Positions 21,074 to 33,800 of a DNA stretch of 64,000 nt are shown piece after piece. Position numbers and translations under genes: made by a program. How positions within the stretch are numbered: position 1 is the stretch's first letter; the number at the start of each line of letters is the position of its first letter. The notes beneath the pieces were generated by a model. The model was not told the DNA's origin and ran no database searches. It saw only the letters and a list, made by a program, of their open reading frames with translations. This DNA is from Stomoxys calcitrans. Lineage: Eukaryota; Arthropoda; Insecta; Diptera; Muscidae. The DNA is taken from positions 189,070,119-189,134,118 of the forward strand of contig NC_081553.1 of the NCBI RefSeq assembly GCF_963082655.1, written 5' to 3'.

Positions 21074-21249
21074 ACTGAAAATTTGCAAATTTTGCCCATG
21101 AAGGAACAGGGGCAAACTTCTGACATATCATTAAGTGCAGTCCAATTCGGTTTAAAACTGTGTAATAAGGGAGCTCCTTTCTATAGCCAAGTGCGAATGG
21201 CGTGCCACAGTGCGACACCTCTTTGGAGAGAAGTTTTTACGTGGCATAG
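21074..21249 (-). repeat. tRNA-derived SINE, copy 3 (headless)
   Basis: Tail and body only; the tRNA head is missing where the sequence runs into the aggttaggttagg tail of LINE-B. Confidence 0.7.
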
Positions 21250-22430
21250 GTTAGGTTAGGTTGAAAAGAGGGTGCATATATTAATCCGCCCCATGCCACT
21301 ATGGACATACACCTTAGCCAGTAATCGGCTTGTTTTGCGCTATATCAAAGTAACCTCGAAAAAGAAAATCTAAGCTAGACATTCCGTGTTACTTACAAAA
21401 TACTTAATTATTTTCCATGCCACTCCCCTAAGTTGGTTCATGTCTGGTTTAGTGTCCTCACCTAAGCGCCGGCATCTGTTAGACGCAAAAGCCGGGCAAT
21501 GACATAAGAAATGCTCCAACGTCTCATCATCTTCCCCACATGCCCTACACATGTTATCACATGCCGCACCTATATTGCATAAGTGAGCTCGTAGCTATAA
21601 TGACCTCCTTCTTACTTTCTTTCAGTAACAGCCCCGTCTTCTCACAATCTGGATCCCCCCCATAGAATTTTCGCCATCCTACCGACCGTTTCACTGTTCC
21701 AAAATGTTGCATGCGCATTCGTCTCTCACTCCCTTAACTCGGACTTCGTCGACCCGAAAGGCTTCGGGTTAACCAAGTTCATTTACGACAGTCCTCTGGC
21801 CATCACTGCCAAATAGTCTTCCCTTTCATTTCCCCTTACTCCGCTAGGGCCCGGCACCCAAAACGATGCGGATTGTGTCATCCTCAGAGGAAGCGTTAAT
21901 CTCCTTCCTACACTGCAAGACTGTTCGTGACCTTACCGTCTTGGTTGTTGACAATTTTAACGTCCATAAAGATTTTCACACTCGACGTCCTCCAGTTGGC
22001 ACCACACCGCGCATTCCGTGATCACGCGTATCTCCGCCTACTGGACCGTATTATGGTCAGGCAGTCCTAAACAGATCTCAGTACCTGGGTTCTCAATGTA
22101 GACCCCCAGACTCACTCGATTACACCGCGATGCTGTGAATTGCTCCCATCCTCAATCCATTCACCCATCGTCTAAAGTCTCATAGCCGCAGTGGCTGCCT
22201 CACACTTAATCTCTAATCTGTCAAATGAGTCGGATATCTAGAATAGTCTTCAGTGCCCTAGTAGGTGAGGTCCTCTTTGCTCCGCCTTTGCCAAGCCAAC
22301 ATGTTCTCTGAACCTGTTGTATGGTCCTTATGTTGCACTTTTTCTTTATAGCATTCAACCAAACTACTGAGGCGTAAGTAAGTATTGGTCTAATAAGGCT
22401 CTTCTAGAGCCAGTGGACTATCCTCGGATT
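21246..22430 (-). mobile_element. LINE-B relic, RNase H and C-terminal zinc part
   Basis: Minus strand ends at a (CCTAAC)n tail (21246-21258). Upstream, 21370-21552 reads CRACGEDDETLEHFLCHCPA, the cysteine/histidine C-terminal motif of RNase H-bearing LINEs, and decayed RNase H sequence follows to about 22400. Multiple stops. An inverted copy of the same family lies at 25350-26465. Confidence 0.75.
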
Positions 22431-23577
22431 CAGGCCCCATATAAACCGATCATGGGTCTTGGCTTCTTGAGCCTCTAGAGGGCGCAATTCTTATCCTATT
22501 GGAATGAAATTTTGCACGACGTGTTTTGTTATGATGTACAACAATTGTGCCAAGTATGGATTAAATCGGACCATAACCTGATATAGCTGCCATATAAACC
22601 GATCTTGGGTCTTGACTTCTTGAGCCACTAGAGGACGCAATTCTTATCCGATTTGAATGAAATTTTGCACGATGTATTTCACAATGATATCCAACAACTA
22701 TGTCAAGTATGGTTCAAATCGGTGCATAACCTGATATAGCTGTCATATAAACCGATCTTGGGTCTTGACTTCTTGAGCCACTAGAGGGCGCAATTCTTAT
22801 CCGATTTGAATGAGTTTTTGTACGAAGAATTTTGTTATGATATCCAACAACTGTGCCAAGTATGGTTCAAATCGGTTCATAACCTGATATAGCTGCCATA
22901 TAAACCGATCTTGGGTCTTGACTTCATGAGCCTCTAGAGGGTGTAATTCCTATCCGATTTGGCTGAAATTTTGCATGACGTATTTTATTCTTAATTTCAA
23001 CAACTGTATCAAATAAGGTTCAAATCGGTTCATAACCTGATATAGCTTTCATATAAACCGATCTAGGATCTTGACTTCTTGAGCCTCTAGAGTGCGCAAT
23101 TCTTATCCGATTGGAATGAAATTTTGCACGACGTGTTTTGTTATTACATCCAACAACTGTGCTAAATATGGTTCACATCGGTCGATAACCTGATATAGCT
23201 GCCATATACACCGATCTGGGGTTTTGACTTCCTGAGCCTCTAGAGTGCGCAATTCTTATCCGATTTGCCTGAAATTTTGTACGACGGGTCCTCTCATGAC
23301 CATCAACATACGAATTTATTATGGTCTGAATCGGTCTATAGCCTGATACAGCTCCCATATAAATCGTTCTCTCTATTTTACTTCTTGAGCCCCCAAAGGG
23401 CGTGGTCCAAACCAGACCATACCTTGATATCGCTCAAATAGCAGAGCAAATCTTTTCTTATATCCTTTTTTGCCTAAGAAGAAATGCCGGGAAAAGAACT
23501 CGACAAATGCGATCCATGGTGGAGGGTATATAAGATTCGGCCCGCCCGAACTTGGTACGCTTTTACTTGTTTTTACA
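22425..23577 (+). repeat. DINE-type minisatellite array with 3' terminus
   Basis: At least six tandem units of about 155-160 bp (box: catataaaccgatcttgggt), then the 3' end: gccgggaaaagaactcgaca, a gattcggcccgcccgaac hairpin, and cttttacttgt. This is the ending seen in other copies of the family. Confidence 0.85.
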
Positions 23578-23731
23578 CCCTTTGTGGCTCCAATTATTTT
23601 TCAAACTCATTCCTGTCTGATTTTTGAATCGCTTGTGTGTGTGATGTTTTCCAAACACAATAGCACCCAAGACAATTTTGTCTAATTTGTTAAATTATTG
23701 CGAATCTCTTGCTATGAGATCGTCATCTTTA

Positions 23732-23968
23732 TTGGGTTGCCCAAAAAGTAATTGCGGATTTTTTAAAAGAAAGTAAATGCATTTTTAATAAAACTTAGAA
23801 TGAACTTTAATAAAATATACTTTTTTTACACTTTTTTTCTAAAGCAAGCTAAAATTAACAGCTGATAACTGACAGAAGAAAGTATGCAATTACAGAGTCA
23901 CAAGCTGTGAAAAAATTTGTCAACGCCGACTATATGAAAAATTCGCAATTACTTTTTGGGCAACCCAA
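23732..23968 (+). mobile_element. Mariner-type MITE with TA duplication
   Basis: Perfect-looking terminal inverted repeats starting TTGGGTTGCCCAAAAAGTAA, flanked by TA on both sides (23730-23731, 23969-23970). Confidence 0.95.
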
Positions 23969-23970
23969 TA

Positions 23971-24900
23971 TTTTAAATGGTCACAGTGTAGATGGCAAAT
24001 ATGGCATCAGCCTTGAAGCTATTCCCCCATTTCATTCTAGCCCTCTTGTGATAACGTCTAGATATTGTCTGATGAACACACGAATCTGATTATAATTCGC
24101 TATTCGGAAGCAACGCTATTCATTATGATGCCATTGTCTGAACAGGATATATGCGAAGATTCCATGTGCTGCCATGGCAGCACACACCCCAACTTCATAA
24201 ATTATCCTCGCTGCCTGCCGTTTGCATGTGATTCCTGGGGAATAACTTATTTGTGGTCTCCAGCTGCTGATGCACGTTGTTGTTGCTGATATTGCTCTTG
24301 GTGTTTTCCAATTTCTAAAGGATTCTCCCCCCCAACATTGTGTGAAGAGAAGCGACTGTGTATGTGTGTGTGTGTTTATGTGCGAGTGGGTGATTGTGTG
24401 CGTGACAAATGCATCACGTGACAAATACAACTTTATCTCAAGCGACGTTGCAAAATCCTTTAGCTTCCCATGAGTTGCATGCTCTATTATTGCATTTTAC
24501 ATTGTTGCAAGTTTCAATGGACTTATGTGTGGTGGCGGATGGGTGGTATGCATGCTATGCGTGCGTGTATGAGTGTGTGTTTTGGTAGCGGAAAGAGCAT
24601 GAGCAAGTGCAAAGGGTTTATGTCAAGTTTCTAGCATGTCTCAGCTGTGCATACATAATAAACGCATGCAATAGATGAAGAGGGTGATAGTAAGTGCTAC
24701 TTAAAGTTACCATTTAAAGGGTTAAAAAATTGAAATGGCATTAAGTTAAGCGGTGTTAACCATTGGCTAGGGGAAAAAATTGCTCTCCTTCCTCTAAACT
24801 TTCAAATTGAGAGATCGATATTTTAGGGTAGCTGGTCTAGACTATCTTCAAGGTAAAATTGGCAAAGGACAAAAAATGGTCTTCGCCACAATTCAGCACC
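23971..24900. other. Region without a recognisable gene
   Basis: AT-rich with a (TG)n-rich stretch at 24358-24377 and a second TG-rich patch near 24560-24580. Open frames of 60-104 codons overlap on both strands and lack coding features. Confidence 0.5.
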
Positions 24901-24959
24901 ACTGTTCTCATGGAAGACGGACGGACAGATGGAAGGGTTCCTTCCCGATGATTTAGTTA

Positions 24960-25350
24960 TAGGCAGGATAAAACATACAAAATTCGGCAAAGCCGAATCT
25001 TGGGGTTAGACCACCATGAATTATGCCAAAAATGCCCGCATATGAACTTAGTTAAAGGCCATATTTGTAGTTTACGCACCAATTTCCTGCCAAATTAGGC
25101 AAAAACTTAAGTCGTCGGAGACTAACAGGAGATCGGCTTATATGGCAGCTATATCAGATTCGGAAAGTACTAGGCGTTTTGGAAAGTACTTGGCGACGGT
25201 CGTTGGAAGTCATAATCAAACACTACTTCCAACATTTCAATCTGACAACAGTTACCTTCCAGGGGCTCAAGGATCAAAAATCAGAAGATCAGTTTAAAAG
25301 GGAGCTATATTAGGTTTTAGACCGATTTGAACTGTGCTTGGCATGGTAAT
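24960..25350 (-). repeat. Diverged DINE-type fragment
   Basis: Contains a degenerate terminal hairpin (attcggcaaagccgaat near 24983) and internal boxes gatcggcttatatggcagct in reverse order. Heavily mutated. Confidence 0.5.
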
Positions 25351-26465
25351 TGGATCGGATATCTGAGACGCCACTTTAGGTTGAGTGCGAGGCACTGCTG
25401 CCAGCGGCACACTCTTGGATTGAAGGAACCCTATTATGGCCATCTGGAAGATCATGTTACACGGATGAATTAAAGCTAGAGGACAGAGTGGGCCTGGAAG
25501 TCTACATTGGGAACACAGGGACTGCAATCTAGAATGCCTGACCATAATACGGTCTTACAGTCCTACTCCTACTGACCATAATACGGTGACCATAATACGG
25601 TCCTACATTCCGTGATCGGTCGGATATCCGGGCTTGAGGTGTGAACATCTTTACGGACCGTAAAATTGTCATAAAGGCAAAAACAACCAGGACGGTAAGG
25701 TCAGGAACAGTCTTGCAGTGTAAGAAGGTGATTAATGCCTTCTCTGGGGATGTCAAAATCCGCATCGTCTGGTTGCCGGACCATAGCGGAGTAAGGGGAA
25801 ATGAAAGAGCAGACGATTTGGCGGTGCTAGAGGATTGCCGTCAATACACTTGGTTAACCCGAAGCCATTCGGGTCGACGTAGGTCAGGTGCCAGGCCATA
25901 ACGGAGTAAGAGGAAATGAAAGGGCAGACGATTTGGCGGTGAAGGCCAGAGGACTGCCGCCAATAAACTTGGTTAACCCGAAGCTATTCGGGTCAACGTA
26001 GGACGAGTTAAGGGCTTGGGCGATGAATGCGCTTTCAACCTTGTGGAACAGCGAAACGGCGAAAATCTTATGGGGGATCCAGATCGTGAGAAGACAAGGC
26101 TATTACTAAAAGGAAGCAAGAAGGAGGTCAGTATAGCTATTTTTATCATAACGGGACACATAGAACTACGAGCTCACTTATGTACGAACGGTGCGGCAAG
26201 TGATAGCATGTGTAGGGCATGCGGGTAAGATGATGAGACGTTGGAGCATTTCCTTTGTCATTGCCCGGTTTTCGCGTCTAACAGATCCCGGCACTTAGGT
26301 GGAGACACAAACTCAGACATGAACCAACTTAGGGCCGTGGCATGGAAAACAATTAAGGATTTTGTAAGTAGCACGGAATTTCTAGCTAAGAATTTTTTTA
26401 GAGGTTACTTTACAGTTTTTAGAGCGCACAACAAGCCGACTACTGGCTTAGGTGTATGTCTATAG
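25350..26465 (+). mobile_element. LINE-B relic, RNase H and C-terminal zinc part
   Basis: Plus-strand frames read IRIVWLPDHSGVRGNERADD (RNase H C-terminal part), then the zinc motif CRACG...LEHFLCHCPVFASN near 26210-26282. A 115-bp imperfect tandem duplication (about 25781-25886 and 25896-26000) repeats the GVRGNERADDLAV segment. Frames are broken. It lies inverted relative to 21246-22430. Confidence 0.78.
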
Positions 26466-26817
26466 TGGCCAAGGCGGAATTAAAAAAGTGGTCTCACGCG
26501 AACAGCTGTTAACAGCCGGCCAGGTTTGACGGTATTAAGATGTCAGATTTTTGTTTGCATTCATTTTGGTGTAATCTTCTTTCTCGCATATTCTCTGCTC
26601 ATGTACATACACGTATAAATACACGCACTCAAATTTCTTTGTGTGTGTGTTGGCAAAACGTAGATCAGCTTGATGGCAAGATGGCGTATGGCTCCATATG
26701 GTTTGTGGTTCAAATGAGACCACCTTTAATTGTTTCGCCATGTATAGTGACATGGGGAAGATTAATATCTGCACCTCTCCTTTTAATATATCCTAACCTA
26801 ACCTATGATATTTCAAG
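26466..26817. other. Spacer with a LINE-B-type tail
   Basis: No gene. Positions about 26735-26806 resemble the 3' end of LINE-B (catggggaagattaatatct ... cctaacctaacc) without the rest of the element. Confidence 0.45.
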
Positions 26818-29593
26818 TCTATGAAGTCATATCCGTTCGTCTGGACGTCTACCCATCCGTGTGTGCGTCTGACGAAGGCAAAGCAACTTTCAAAGGAGTT
26901 AAGCTAGGCGCCAGAAACTTTATTTCCGTTCGTCTGAGGAAAGCAGGTCAACTTTCGAACTTTCACGCCGGAAACTTGCCTTCCACCGAAGGATGGGGGA
27001 TACTAATTTCATCATTTCGTTTGTTACACCTCGAAATATGCCTCTAAAACCCCATAAAGTATATAACATTCGAAGTCGTTCTGGTCATGCCCTTCCGTCG
27101 TCCGCTTGTCTGTCGAAAGCATGCTAGCTTTCGAAGGAGTAAAGCTAGGCGCTTGAAATTTTGCACAAATACATCTTATTAGTGTAGGTCAGTTGGGATT
27201 GTAAATGGGCCATAACATTCTATGTTTTGATATACAATAGCTTCCATATAAACCGATCAGGGAACTTAACTTCTTGAGCCCCTAGAGGGCGCCATTATTA
27301 TCTGATTTGGTTGAAATTTCGCATGACGTGTTTTGTTATGATATCCAACAACTTTGCCAAGTATGGTTCAAATCGGTTCATAACCTGATATAGCTGTCAT
27401 ATAAACCGATCTTGGGTCTTGACTTCTTGAGCCCCTAGAGGGTGCCATTATTATTTGATTTGGTTGAAATTTCACATGATGTGTTTTGTTATGACTTTCA
27501 ACTACTGTGCTAAGTATGGTTCAAATCGGTACATCACCTGGTATAGCTGTCATAGAAATCGATCTTGAATCTTGGTTTCTTAGGCCACAAGAGGGCGCAA
27601 TTCTTATACGATTTGGTTGGAATTTTTAATGACATATTTTGAATTGACATTTAACAACTGTGCCAAGTATGGTTCGAATCGGTCCATAACCTGGTGTAGC
27701 TACATATAAACCGTTCTGGGATCTTGATTACATAAGCTTCTAGAGGGCGAAGTTATTATTCGATTTGGCTGAAGTTTCGAATAAAGGTGGTATATTCATT
27801 TGGTCATTCCGTTTGCAACACATCGAAATATCCATTTCTGACCCTATAAAGTATATATATTCTTGATCAGCGTAAAAATCTAAGAAGATCTAGACATGTC
27901 CGTCCGTCTGTCTGTTGAAATCCCGCTACAGTCTTCAAAAATAGAGATATTGAGCTGAAATTTTGCACAGGTTCTTTTTTTTGTCTATAAGCAGGTTAAG
28001 TTCGAAGATGGGCTATACCGATTTAGGCTCTTGAGCCCATAAAAGCTATATTTATTATCCGATTTTGTCGAAATTTAAGAGAGTGAGTTGTGTTACACCC
28101 TTCGACATCCTTCGTCAATTTGGCTTAGATCGATCCAGATTTGGATATAGCTGCCATATAGACCGATCCTCCGATTTAAGGTATTAGGCCCATAAAAGCC
28201 ACATTTATTATCCGATTTTGCTGAAATTTGAGACAGTGAGTTGTGTTAGGCCCTTAGATATCCTTCGTCAATTTGGCTCAGATCGGTCCAGATTTGGATA
28301 TAGCTGCCATAAAGACCGATCCTCCGATTTAGGGTCTAAGGCCCATAAAATTCACATTTATTATCGGATTTTGTTGAAATTTAAGAAAGTGAGTTGTGTT
28401 AGACCCTTCGACATCCTTCGTCAATTTGGCTCAGATCGGTCCAGATTTGGATATAGCTGCTATATAGACCGATCCGCCGATTTAGGGTCGAAGGCCCATA
28501 AAAGCCACATTTATTATCCGATTTCGTTGAAATTTGGGACAGTGAGTTGTGTTAGGTCCTTAGATATCCTTCGCCAATTTGGCGCAGATCGGTCCAGATT
28601 TGGATATAGCTGCCATATAGACCGATCCTCCGATTTAGGGTCTAAGGCCCATAAAAGCCACATTTATTATCCGATTTTGTTAGACCCTTCGACATTCTTC
28701 GTCAATTTGGCTCAGATCGGTCCAGATTTGGATATAGTTGCTATATAGACCGATCCTCCGATTTCCGGTCTAAGGACCATAAAAGCCACATTTATTATCC
28801 GATTTTGTTGAAATTTAAGAAAGTGAGTTGTGTTAGACCCTTCGACATACTTCTGCAATATGGTACAGATCGGTTCAGATTTGGATATAGCTGCCATATA
28901 GACCGATCTCTCGATTTAAGGTTTTGGGCCCATAAGAGGCGCATTTATTTCCCGATGTCGCCGAAATTTGGGACAGTGAGTTAGGTAATGCCCCTTGACA
29001 TACTTCTCCCATATGGTACAGATCGGTTCAGTTTTGGATATAGCTGCCATATAGATCGATCTCTCGGTTTTTGGTTTTGGGGCCATAAAAGGCACATTTA
29101 TTGTCCGATTTTGCTGAAATTTGGGACAGTGCGTTGTGTTAGACTCTTTGACATTTTTCTGCAATTTAGCCCAATTCGGTGCAGATTTGGATATAGCTGC
29201 CATGTAGACCGATCTCTTCGATTTCACTGAAATTTGACACAGTGACTTATGTTAGGCTTTTTGACATCCGTGTCGTATATGGTTCAGTTCGGTTTATTTT
29301 TAGATATAGCTACTAAAAAGACCAATATTTTGTTATACACAATTGAACAAAGACTTGTGCTTATTAGTATTTGGTCCAAATCGGAACATATTTCGACTGC
29401 TATGGGACATAAGGTATCCAATTTTCACCGGATTTTGATAGAAGGTGGTTTACATATATACCCGAGGTGGTGGGTATATCTTTTCTCATCTGTTTTAAAA
29501 GAGATACCGGGAAAAGAACTCGACAATTGGGCCCCATGGTGCAGGGTATATAAGATTCGGTTCGACCGAACTTAGCACGCTTTTACTTGTTAC
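26818..29593 (+). repeat. Compound DINE-1/mini-me array with 3' terminus
   Basis: At least two fused copies: 5'-like ends near 26990 (accgaaggatgggggatact) and 27780 (aaaggtggtatattcatttg), each followed by TA-rich, core and GTCY segments. From about 28080 to 29250 there are seven or more tandem units (box: gatatagctgccatatagac). It ends with gattcggttcgaccgaac, then cttttacttgt. The 176-codon open frame at 28218-28748 merely reads through three units and is not a gene. Confidence 0.88.
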
Positions 29594-30590
29594 TTGTTAT
29601 TTTAGGTTCATACAAATGGACCCTGCCTAATACCTATAGACTCATCGTCTTCATAAAAGTGTTACATGTCCTTCCAAGAACCCTTTAAAAAGGCGTTGTG
29701 CATTCCTTCAACTTTAAGGAGGAACTTTCTTGTTATTCTTTTTAATGGCTTTCTTTTCTGGAACTTTTTACACTATGGCTCTACAAGTACATGAGCCAAA
29801 CAACAACAGCAGTATAACAATAGTAGATGAGTAAAATGTTTCCCTTCATAAAACGAAAAAGTAGTCGTATTATTTAAACAATTAAATAACAAACAAAGAA
29901 TAAATAAAAATGTAGCTACACCATCCAAACATTCATCTTATCAGTGATAGTAGCGGCAGCTGTAAATAATGAGAACAATAAATGACAACACCTTTCAGCG
30001 GCTTAAGTGGCAACTACAGTTGTTGAACTCATTTCATTATGCAGTTTGCCTGAATTCTATCTCTAGCCAACATATCCGCAGTGACAATGGGGGGAGGGGG
30101 GGCTCAGAGAATAACTTGGAATTTTGAGAAAAAATGTGAAGGGTGCGAGTGATTTTTGTCTATGCTTGGTGTATGCCACTGAAACTTTTCGAAGAGTTGT
30201 CCTTGCTGATATGAAGTTCCCTTTCGGTCCAGTGGCATTCTTTGTTTTCCTCTTTTAAGGGTTTAATCAACATCATTATATCCTGTTTACTATGATGTTG
30301 GTTTGTCATTGCTTCATATAATCGCTATGTTGGACTAGGGTAATGCCACCAATGGTAAATGGGGCAACACTTTATATTAAGGAAAAATATGTTAGAGTTG
30401 AAAGACGAAATAGCCGTATTAACAAAATCGTCCTTACACGTAATAATTTGGCAAAGTATTCCACAAAAAACGAACTCCTTTTCTGCAGAAACTTAACATT
30501 GGCAGATTTAACAGAGGAGGTACGCCATACCTGCATATGACACTAAGCAGACACAACAAACGTGGTATAAAAACAAGTGGAACTGCAAAA
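29594..30590. other. Unique region without a recognisable gene
   Basis: No element or host exon found. A GGGG-rich patch near 30089-30102 and short AT-rich stretches only. Confidence 0.5.
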
Positions 30591-30593
30591 GTA

Positions 30594-30831
30594 TTGGGTT
30601 GCCCAAAAAGTAATTGCGGATTTTTTAAAAGAAAGTAAATGCATTTTTAATAAAACTTAGAATGAACTTTAATCAAATATACTTTTTTTTACACTTTCTT
30701 TCTAAAGCAAGCTAAAAGTAACAACTGATAACTGACGGAAAAAAGAACGCAATTACAAAGTCACAAGCTGTGAAAAAATTTGTCAACGCCGACTATATGA
30801 AAAATCCGCAATTACTTTTTGGGCAACCCAA
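30594..30831 (+). mobile_element. Mariner-type MITE with TA duplication
   Basis: Same family as 23732-23968, flanked by TA at 30592-30593 and 30832-30833. It sits at the left edge of the LINE-A relic. Confidence 0.95.
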
Positions 30832-30833
30832 TA

Positions 30834-33800
30834 CTTCGACAACAGCAGTTGGTGAAGCATCTAAGGAGGAATCGTCCACACCGCAAGTATCCAGTGGCCT
30901 GAGAAAGAGTGGTTCCACTGCTTTCTCACCTGCTCCCGGATGTGTACGAAAGCTCATCAGGACAAGATCTAACGAATCTTGTGAGGATGAACTCCTGGTG
31001 GAATCAGAAGACAAGGCTAACACAATCTTGGTGAAAGTTCTGAGTCCTGACTATGGTCCGGTGTCTACGGATAAATCTCCACCATTGTAAGGCCGCTTTG
31101 GCGGCACTATAGGTCCTCCTGATGGCAGGGGGATTTAACGTGGTTCTTATTCAGGAACCATAAGGGTGTGGAGGAATGGTTCGTGGACTAAGAATTCCGG
31201 CATTTAAACTTCTCAAGGGTACGAGGAATGGGAGACACAGAGCCTTTATTCTTGCAAAGGGTAGTCTAAATGTTTGTCTGCTTCCGTCGCTAAGCACTGA
31301 AGATTTAGAAGAAGCCAGCCTTGAAAAAAACTAATCTCACTACTGGCTGGCTTTCCTATGTATGGCACACGATTCAGAGATGCCACCTTCAAAACTCAAG
31401 TCGCTGGTTGAAGCCGCTTCTGTAGGGAAGAAGAACCTCATTGTAGAAAGGGATGCTAATGCACATCACCACTTATGGGGAAGTTCGAATGTCAACGAAA
31501 GGCGTGAGCTGATTATCGATCTGACTTGCATTCTGGCGATTTGTAACAAAGGGGATAAACCGACCTTTATTACCACAAATAGGCAAGAGGTACAAGATAT
31601 AACCCAGGTAGCGGAAGATATATGTGGAAGAATATGCGACCGGGATGTGGTCATCGTTGTATTAGTTTCAGCCTTCGAGAAAATACTGCAGAAGGGGTCC
31701 CTCGGCTAAACAGAAGAAAGGCGGATTGGGATAAATTTCGGCATAAATTCTGCACCACTATCCCCTCTAGATCAGAAAAGGAAATGGAAACTACGGAGGA
31801 TATAGACATACATAGACAAACAGCGACCGCTATGACCCAGAGCTGGTTGGTCTAAGAAAGGACTGCAGAAAACTCTTTAACAGAGCAAAAGCCACAAGAG
31901 CAGCACACGATTGGGACATCTATAAGGCTGAGCTATGAAAATATTGGGTTGCCCAAAAAGTAATTGCGGATTTTTCATATAGTCGGCGTTGACAAATTTT
32001 TTCAACGGCTTGTGACTCTGTAATTGCATTCTTTCTTCTGTCAATTATCAGCTTTTAATTTTAGCTTGCTTTAGAAAATAAGTGTATAAAAAGTATATTT
32101 GATTAAAGTTCATTCTAAGTTTTATTAAAAATGCATTTACTTTCTTTTAAAAAATCCGCAATTACTTTTTGGGCAACCCAATATAAGGGCGAGCTGAGAA
32201 AGGCTCAGAACAATTCCTGGATAGAATTCTACAGCTCCGTGGAGGATACATCTGAGGCTTCTAGGCTGAGGAAGATTCTGTCCTCGAGACCTATTACGGT
32301 GGGGTATATTCGAAAGTCAGAGAATGTAAGGACAATGTTTGGTGAGGAATCACTAGAACTACTCGTTGATACACATTTCCCGGGAAATTCTCCAACGTAC
32401 AATGTGGCGCCAGAAAAGGTTGTCACTGGTATGCATTCGTCGGAGGTTATTGGGGACATTGTGTCTTAGCCAAAAATCCTTTAGGCGATAAGAAATTTCG
32501 ACTCCTTTAAGTCGCAAGGCCCTGATGATGTATCACCGGTTGAATTACAAGCTGTGTCTGATAGACTGGTTCCCTGATAGCATCAAAATATCAGGACACG
32601 AAGGACATTTTCATTCCGAAAGCAGGAAACCCCTACAACAGGAAGGCGAAAGATTTTCGCCCTATTAGTCTGTCATCCTTTATACTAAAGACTCTTGAGG
32701 GGTTGATAGAAACATATGATAGGGCAAAGATTCCTGGAGATCGCCTGTCGCGGCAGTAGCATGCATATATTAAAGGCAAATCCATTTACAGAAAGCGCAA
32801 AATACCTGGGTGTTTTGCTGGACAGGAAATTGAACTTCAAATCCAACATTTTGGAAAGGGCAAGAAAGTCAACTCTTGTCCTATAAACCTGCAAGAGAGC
32901 CATTAGTCAAATTTGGAGGTTTTAGATATGTACTGCATTTATAAGACCTGTGACGCTATATGGTGTTGTGGTCTGGTGGACGGCGCTTCAAAAGTCCACA
33001 TACAGCTCAATACTTAACCGGATCCAAACGATGGCTTGATTGTGCATCACAGCCGCACTGAGAACGACACAATCTGATGCCCTGAATTTAATGCTATATG
33101 TTATGCCTCTGGACATTGTGGCTAGACAAATTGCAGCGGCCACAGCCGAGATATTAAGGGAGCTTTCTCATTTGTCATGTGGCGGCTACGGACACTGTGT
33201 CATGCTTGATACAATATCCTATGTTCCAGGCAGTGTGGATTACACCCTACCTGAGCCGCTTTTTGATAAAAAATTACTGTACCTCTATTCCTGATAGACC
33301 CGATTAGAACCACGATATCCCTGGTAACAAGAGTTATAAAGACTTCTATACGAATGGTTCCGAACTAAACCACTAGGTGGGCTTTCGATATCGAAATGGC
33401 AATCTGACCACTGCAGTTAGTATCAAGCGGAGGAAGTGGTGGAATGGCTAAGACATAATTTCATAACGACGATTGGCATAAATATCTTCTCAGACCGCCA
33501 GGCATCCATTAAATCCTTGGATAATTTATTTCTGATCACAAAAACCGCCCTCGAATGACGAAGATCTCTCAACGAGATTGCTGAACAGTTCAAAATTCAC
33601 CTGTTCTGTGTGCCGGGCCACAGAGATATCACAGGGAATTGTAAAGCGGATGAGCTTGTGAGACTAGGAACTACCCTACACATTTCAGGGAAACTGAATT
33701 TTGTGGGTATGCCCCTAGCGACATGTAAGCTAAGTTTGCAGGACCAGGCCCGAAGGACAACGACTGATAGATGGTCACAAAGAGGGGGCTGTGAGCATTC

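Noticed and set aside
22425..23577. CRISPR-like array of regular repeats
   Set aside because: Units are 150-160 bp, diverged along their whole length, with no unique spacers, in a fly genome.
28218..28748. 176-codon open frame
   Set aside because: Reads through three DINE tandem units; similar frames appear in many other arrays.
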